The notes under the pieces are model-generated. The model searched no databases. It worked only from the letters and a program-made list of their open reading frames with translations, and was not told the origin of the DNA. The position numbers were made by a program, and so were the translations under genes. DNA of 64,000 nt, taken from positions 1 to 64,000 of the forward strand of contig NZ_JALEBG010000002.1 in assembly GCF_022758235.1 (NCBI RefSeq), written 5' to 3'. Every line of letters starts with the position of its first letter. The first letter of the stretch is position 1. Below are positions 59,880 through 64,000 of the stretch, piece by piece. The DNA comes from Pontibacter liquoris (GTDB lineage: Bacteria; Bacteroidota; Bacteroidia; Cytophagales; Hymenobacteraceae).

Positions 59880-62687
59880 TTACAATTTCCCTTTCAGAAA
59901 CCGGGCGGTGTCGTTATTCTCCAGCTTTACCATCTCCTCCGGGGTGCCCTCAAACAGCAGGTGCCCGCCGTTGATGCCGCCTTCCGGGCCCAGGTCTATG
60001 ATCCAGTCGGCGGATTTGATGATGTCCATGTTGTGCTCGATAATGACGACGGTGTTGCCGTTCTCGATGAGCGCGTTGATGGAGGTGAGCAGCTTGCTGA
60101 TGTCGTGGAAGTGCAGGCCGGTGCTGGGCTCATCAAAAATGAAGAGGATGTTCTCCTGGTGTGGCTGCGCGCCTTTGGTCAGGAATGAGGCTAGTTTTAC
60201 GCGCTGCGCCTCGCCACCCGAAAGCGTGTTGCTCGACTGCCCCAACCGGATGTAGCCCAGGCCCACGTCGTTCAGGGGTTTCAGCTTTTCAATGATCTTG
60301 GGCTGGTCAGCAAAGAAGTTGATGCTGTCGGCAATGGTCATATCCAGCACTTCGGAAATGCTCTTGTCTTTATACTGGATGTCGAGAATGTCCTGCTTGA
60401 AACGCTGGCCGTGGCAGCTCTCGCAGGTCAGGTAAATATCGGCCATAAACTGCATCTCGATCTTCACCTGGCCTTCGCCCTGGCATACTTCGCAGCGGCC
60501 GCCCTCGATGTTGAATGAGAAGTGCGACGGCTTGAAGCCCCGTGCCTTGGCCAGCGGCTGGTCGGCGTACAGGGTACGGATGGCATCGTAGGCTTTCACA
60601 TACGTGACCGGGTTGGAGCGCGACGACTTGCCGATCGGGTTCTGATCTACAAACTCCACATGCTCGATCTTGCTATAGTCGCCGGCCAGCTTGTCGAATT
60701 TGCCGGTAGCCTCTGAGGTGCTGCCCTGCAACTTTTGCATGGCCGGGGCCAGTATTTTCCGGATCAGGGTCGATTTGCCCGAGCCGCTTACGCCCGTTAC
60801 CACCGTCATCACGCTGAGCGGCACTTTCACCGTCAGGTTCTTGAGGTTGTTCTCGCGGGCGCCAACGATCTCGATGGCATTGCGCCACTTGCGGCGCTGC
60901 GCCGGCACGGGCACTTCCATGCGGCCGCTCAGGTATTTGGCCGTGTAGGTATCCGTGCTGTTGGTCATCTGCTCAAAGGTGCCCTGGAACATCAGGTTAC
61001 CGCCGCCCGAGCCGGCCTCGGGGCCGATATCAATGAGCTGGTCGGCTGCTTTCATGATCTCTTCTTCGTGCTCCACCACAATCACGGTGTTGCCGATCTG
61101 CTGCAGCGAGCGCAGCACCCCGATCAGCTGCTCCGCGTCTTTGGGGTGCAATCCTATACTTGGTTCATCGAGGATGTACATGGAGCCGACCAGCGCGCTA
61201 CCCAATGAGGTGGCCAGGTTGATACGCTGGCTTTCACCACCGGAAAGCGTGTTAGACAGACGGTTAAGCGTGAGATAGCCAAGGCCTACGCGTAGCAAAT
61301 AACCCAGGCGGTTAGCCACTTCGGTTACCAGGCGCTCGGCCACGTTCTGCTCGTGCTCGGTAAGTGCAAGATTCTGGAAAAACGGCTGCACCTGGGTGAG
61401 GGGCATAAGCACCAGGTCGGTGATGCTCTTGCCGTTCACTTTCACGTAGCTGGCATCTTTGCGCAGGCGCGAGCCGCGGCACTCAGGGCATGTGGTGCGG
61501 CCCCGGTAGCGCGAAAGCATCACACGGTACTGGATCTTGTGCGTCTGGACCTGGATGTGTTTAAAAAAATCGTTGAGACCTTCAAAGTATTTATTTCCGG
61601 TCCAGAGCAGTTGCTGTTCTTCTTCGGTCAGTTCGTTGTAAGGGCGGTGGATGGGGAAATTAAAGCGGATGCCGTTCTTGACCAGCGGCTGCAGCCACTC
61701 GTTCATTTTGTCTGTACGCCAGGGCGCAATGGCGCCTTCGTACACCGTCAGGCTTTTGTCCGGAATTACCAGGTCCGGGTCGATGCCGAGCACGCTGCCA
61801 AAGCCCTCGCAGGTCTGGCAGGCACCGTAGGGGTTATTAAAGCTGAAGAAGTTGACCGAGGGCTCCTCAAACGTCATTCCATCCAGCTCAAATTTATCAG
61901 AGAACACGCGCTCCTGGCCATCGCCATACTTGACACGGCACTCGCCCTGTCCTTCAAAAAAAGCCGTTTGTACCGAATCGGCAATGCGGAAAGCAAGGTC
62001 TTCGTCGCTCTTGTATATCACCGCGCGGTCGATCAGGATGTAGACCTGCTTGCCTAGTTTCGGCTTTTTCTCTTCCAGCAGCTCTTCTATAAAGTATACC
62101 TGGTCGTTGGCGTAGATGCGCGAATAGCCTTTTTGCAGGAGCAGGTCCAGCTCTTTGGCCAGGGTGCGCTCAGGCAGCAGGTGCAGCGGCGCCAGGATCA
62201 TCACCTTGGCCTCATCCTCCAAAGAGAAAATGAAGTTCACCACATCCGTTACTGTGTCTTTCTGCACCACCTGGCCCGACACAGGCGAGTAGGTCTTGCC
62301 GATGCGGGCGTAAAGCAGCTTCAGGTAATCGTAGATCTCAGTACTGGTGCCTACCGTGGAGCGGTTGTTTTTGATGCTGACTTTCTGCTCGATGGCGATG
62401 GCCGGGCTGATGCCTTTGATGTAGTCCACGTCGGGCTTGTCCATGCGGCCTAGGAACTGGCGGGCGTAAGAGCTAAGGCTCTCCACGTACATGCGCTGCC
62501 CTTCGGCATACAGCGTATCAAAGGCCAGCGAGGACTTGCCGGAGCCGGAAAGGCCCGTAACCACGATAAATTTATTGCGTGGCAGGGCCACGCTCAGGTT
62601 TTTGAGGTTATGCACCCGCGCACCTTTTATAATAATGTTCTGGCGGGCGTCGAGCTCGTCTAGGTTATAATCAGGAGTGTATGCCAT
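59880..62687 (-). CDS. uvrA: Excinuclease ABC subunit A
   Basis: UvrA is the damage-sensing ATPase of nucleotide excision repair; it loads UvrB on DNA. The 935-residue protein has two ABC ATPase modules: first Walker [14 protein letters not shown] (near 44-56), zinc-finger segments [10 protein letters not shown] and [14 protein letters not shown]...[22 protein letters not shown], second Walker [14 protein letters not shown] and [13 protein letters not shown], with both D-loops. The ATG at 62687 ([16 protein letters not shown]) was preferred to one 24 bp upstream. It is monocistronic and ends in the terminator at 59816-59851. Confidence 0.96.
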   Translation of the reverse strand: MAYTPDYNLDELDARQNIIIKGARVHNLKNLSVALPRNKFIVVTGLSGSGKSSLAFDTLYAEGQRMYVESLSSYARQFLGRMDKPDVDYIKGISPAIAIEQKVSIKNNRSTVGTSTEIYDYLKLLYARIGKTYSPVSGQVVQKDTVTDVVNFIFSLEDEAKVMILAPLHLLPERTLAKELDLLLQKGYSRIYANDQVYFIEELLEEKKPKLGKQVYILIDRAVIYKSDEDLAFRIADSVQTAFFEGQGECRVKYGDGQERVFSDKFELDGMTFEEPSVNFFSFNNPYGACQTCEGFGSVLGIDPDLVIPDKSLTVYEGAIAPWRTDKMNEWLQPLVKNGIRFNFPIHRPYNELTEEEQQLLWTGNKYFEGLNDFFKHIQVQTHKIQYRVMLSRYRGRTTCPECRGSRLRKDASYVKVNGKSITDLVLMPLTQVQPFFQNLALTEHEQNVAERLVTEVANRLGYLLRVGLGYLTLNRLSNTLSGGESQRINLATSLGSALVGSMYILDEPSIGLHPKDAEQLIGVLRSLQQIGNTVIVVEHEEEIMKAADQLIDIGPEAGSGGGNLMFQGTFEQMTNSTDTYTAKYLSGRMEVPVPAQRRKWRNAIEIVGARENNLKNLTVKVPLSVMTVVTGVSGSGKSTLIRKILAPAMQKLQGSTSEATGKFDKLAGDYSKIEHVEFVDQNPIGKSSRSNPVTYVKAYDAIRTLYADQPLAKARGFKPSHFSFNIEGGRCEVCQGEGQVKIEMQFMADIYLTCESCHGQRFKQDILDIQYKDKSISEVLDMTIADSINFFADQPKIIEKLKPLNDVGLGYIRLGQSSNTLSGGEAQRVKLASFLTKGAQPHQENILFIFDEPSTGLHFHDISKLLTSINALIENGNTVVIIEHNMDIIKSADWIIDLGPEGGINGGHLLFEGTPEEMVKLENNDTARFLKGKL

Positions 62688-63019
62688 ACGGACAGCGGCG
62701 GGTTGCGGCAACAGCTTATACTTACTGCAGCGCCGCAGGCGCCTGTTTTCGCTTTAGATGAATGTGTAAAGTTACGAATAGCTAACCTCATTTAGAAGCA
62801 GTTTGTTACACCTGTTGCCAGCCGGGAAAGCGCATCAGGTTATAACACCGGCCGGGCCTAATTGGTTTACCTGTCTAGGGCTAATGCCAACGCTTTGGCC
62901 AGAAGGTAATAGGGAGCTGTTCCCAACACCATTTTATACTTTACTACCAACCATGTTATCTGTTTGCTCCATTTACCCGTATGCAGGGATAAACTGATTC
63001 ATTAAACCACATTTATAGT

Positions 63020-63142
63020 ATGGGAAAAGGAGATAGAAAATCCAGAAAAGGCAAAATTACCAAAGGAACCTACGGCAACCGACGCCCCCACAAGCCGGGC
63101 AAAGCCCAGCCAAAAACCGAAACCAAAGAAGCGGCTAAATAA
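63020..63142 (+). CDS. 30S ribosomal protein THX
   Basis: A 40-residue, very basic protein: MGKGDRKSRKGKITKGTYGN, then RRPHKPGKAQPKTETKEAAK. This is the Bacteroidota small-subunit protein THX (bTHX), which sits in the 30S head and stabilises rRNA. The conserved start MGKGD(K/R)KS(R)(R/K)GKI and the central YG-RRP motif identify it. It stops before the perfect terminator hairpin at 63230-63265. The 330 bp between uvrA and this gene contain no other gene. Confidence 0.88.
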   Translation: MGKGDRKSRKGKITKGTYGNRRPHKPGKAQPKTETKEAAK

Positions 63143-63229
63143 GTAGCAGGTATAAATTGCCTCTTCCGGGCGTTTATACTTGCTGGCTTCCCGTTTCTTC
63201 AACCCGCTTTCTCTCACCTTAAACAATCA

Positions 63230-63265
63230 CGCAACGCATCGCTCCTGACCGGGCGATGCGTTGCG
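63230..63265. terminator. Bidirectional terminator
   Basis: Perfect 13-bp stem CGCAACGCATCGC / GCGATGCGTTGCG with a 10-nt loop, between the convergent THX and MFS genes. Confidence 0.85.
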
Positions 63266-63282
63266 CTTTATACTTGCCGGGC

Positions 63283-64000
63283 TTATACTTGCGCGGTTCC
63301 CAGTTCGGGGGTGAGGTGCAGGCGGCGCAGTTTGTCGGCTTTCAGCGCGGTAATGCCTACGACCAAAATCGTCATGATGCCGCCAAAAACCACCGAGGTC
63401 ACCGTGCCCATCAGCCGGGCTGCGAAACCCGACTCGAACGCGCCGATCTCGTTGGACGAGCCCACAAAAATGTTATTCACCGATGAGACCCGGCCTTTCA
63501 TGTACTCGGGCGTAAGGGTATGGATGAGCGTGGAGCGGATGATAACGCTGATAGAGTCGAAGGCGCCGCTCAGGGCCAGCAGCAGCAGCGAGAACCAGAA
63601 GTTGGCCGATAGCCCGAAAAGGATGATGCACCCGCCAAAGCCCGCCACACACCACAGCATCTTTTTCCCCGCATTCACCGAGATCGGGTAATGGGCCATG
63701 AGTACCGCCATCAGCACCGATCCGACGGCAGGTGCCGCCCGCAGAAAGCCCAGCCCCTGCGGACCCGTTTTCAGGATTTCGGAAGCAAAAATGGGCAGCA
63801 GCGCCACCGCGCCGCCAAAGAGCACGGCAAACAGATCCAGCGAAATAGCACTGAGAATAACCTGGTTGCCGAACACGAACTTAATGCCCGAGCGCAGGCT
63901 CTCCGTCATACTTTGCGGGTTTATGTTTTCGGGCAGCTGTTTGCCGCCGATAAAGGCAAAGGCCAGCAGCGAGAGAAGCACCAGCGTGGCATCGGTCGCG
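63283..64000 (-). CDS. MFS transporter, C-terminal part (cut by window edge)
   Basis: The last 239 residues of a major facilitator superfamily permease; the frame is open to the window edge (ATDATLVLLSLLAFAFIGG), so the N-terminal half lies beyond 64000. About six hydrophobic segments are present, with the MFS-type loop GRVSSVNNIFVGSSNEIGAFESGFAARLMG near the C-terminal third, as in the enterobactin-exporter-like (MFS_3) group. The substrate is unknown. Confidence 0.85.
   Translation of the reverse strand, partial: ATDATLVLLSLLAFAFIGGKQLPENINPQSMTESLRSGIKFVFGNQVILSAISLDLFAVLFGGAVALLPIFASEILKTGPQGLGFLRAAPAVGSVLMAVLMAHYPISVNAGKKMLWCVAGFGGCIILFGLSANFWFSLLLLALSGAFDSISVIIRSTLIHTLTPEYMKGRVSSVNNIFVGSSNEIGAFESGFAARLMGTVTSVVFGGIMTILVVGITALKADKLRRLHLTPELGTAQV

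Overview
The window is a chromosome segment of a Bacteroidota bacterium, most likely Cytophagales/Hymenobacteraceae (Pontibacter-like). The evidence is Bacteroidota promoters (TTG, 19 nt, TAnnTTTG), lineage-typical families (DUF2480, PorT-type outer-membrane barrels, ribosomal protein THX, S41 CTP, M61 peptidase), weak Shine-Dalgarno sites, and a very frequent heptamer TATACTT/AAGTATA in GC-rich host DNA. The genus is inference.

Host backbone, left (1-22594): tandem promoters firing leftward out of the window (probably for a stable-RNA operon), then DUF2480-tsaB, a C-terminal processing protease, rnpA, an M61 peptidase, a PfkB kinase, tRNA-His, pyrC-like dihydroorotase, a serpin lipoprotein, a DEAD-box helicase, upp, a Wzi-like outer-membrane protein, an MsbA-like ABC exporter, gmhA and a lipoprotein. 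Two gene-free stretches (12.8-13.8 and 17.0-18.0 kb) carry matching intergenic repeats in inverted orientation.

Accessory region (22595-46107): comM (ATPase of the Mg-chelatase-like YifB/ComM family) is cut into three pieces by two insertions. Precise removal of both rejoins a 513-codon reading frame. Insertion 1 (22595-39265, AT-rich) appears to be two tandem units sharing the same end sequences. Unit 1a has a lipoprotein gene whose frame overlaps a second ORF at an in-phase A AAA AAG slippery site, plus another lipoprotein. Unit 1b has a tyrosine integrase with an in-frame amber codon, an excisionase-like gene, two related small ORFs, a structured non-coding region, and a candidate defence module: a 1542-residue GHKL ATPase-DUF3883 protein divergent from a HerA-NurA-DNA methyltransferase operon. 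Insertion 2 (about 39686-46107) carries an unknown two-TM protein, a serine recombinase, a candidate rolling-circle Rep protein, an excisionase-like gene and an intact tyrosine integrase, and is studded with AT-rich palindromes.

Host backbone, right (46126-64000): three PorT-like barrel proteins, an M20 dipeptidase, plsY, a 1598-residue exported protein, prmA, DUF6150, a lipoprotein, tpiA, uvrA, a 40-residue THX gene and the end of an MFS transporter. Nearly all transcription units end in clear hairpin terminators, often shared by convergent genes.

The best candidate for an undescribed system is the four-gene HerA/NurA/methyltransferase/GHKL-DUF3883 cassette. The best candidate regulatory oddity is the slippery-site fusion at 23.79 kb. 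All family names come from reading motifs by eye; no database search was possible.
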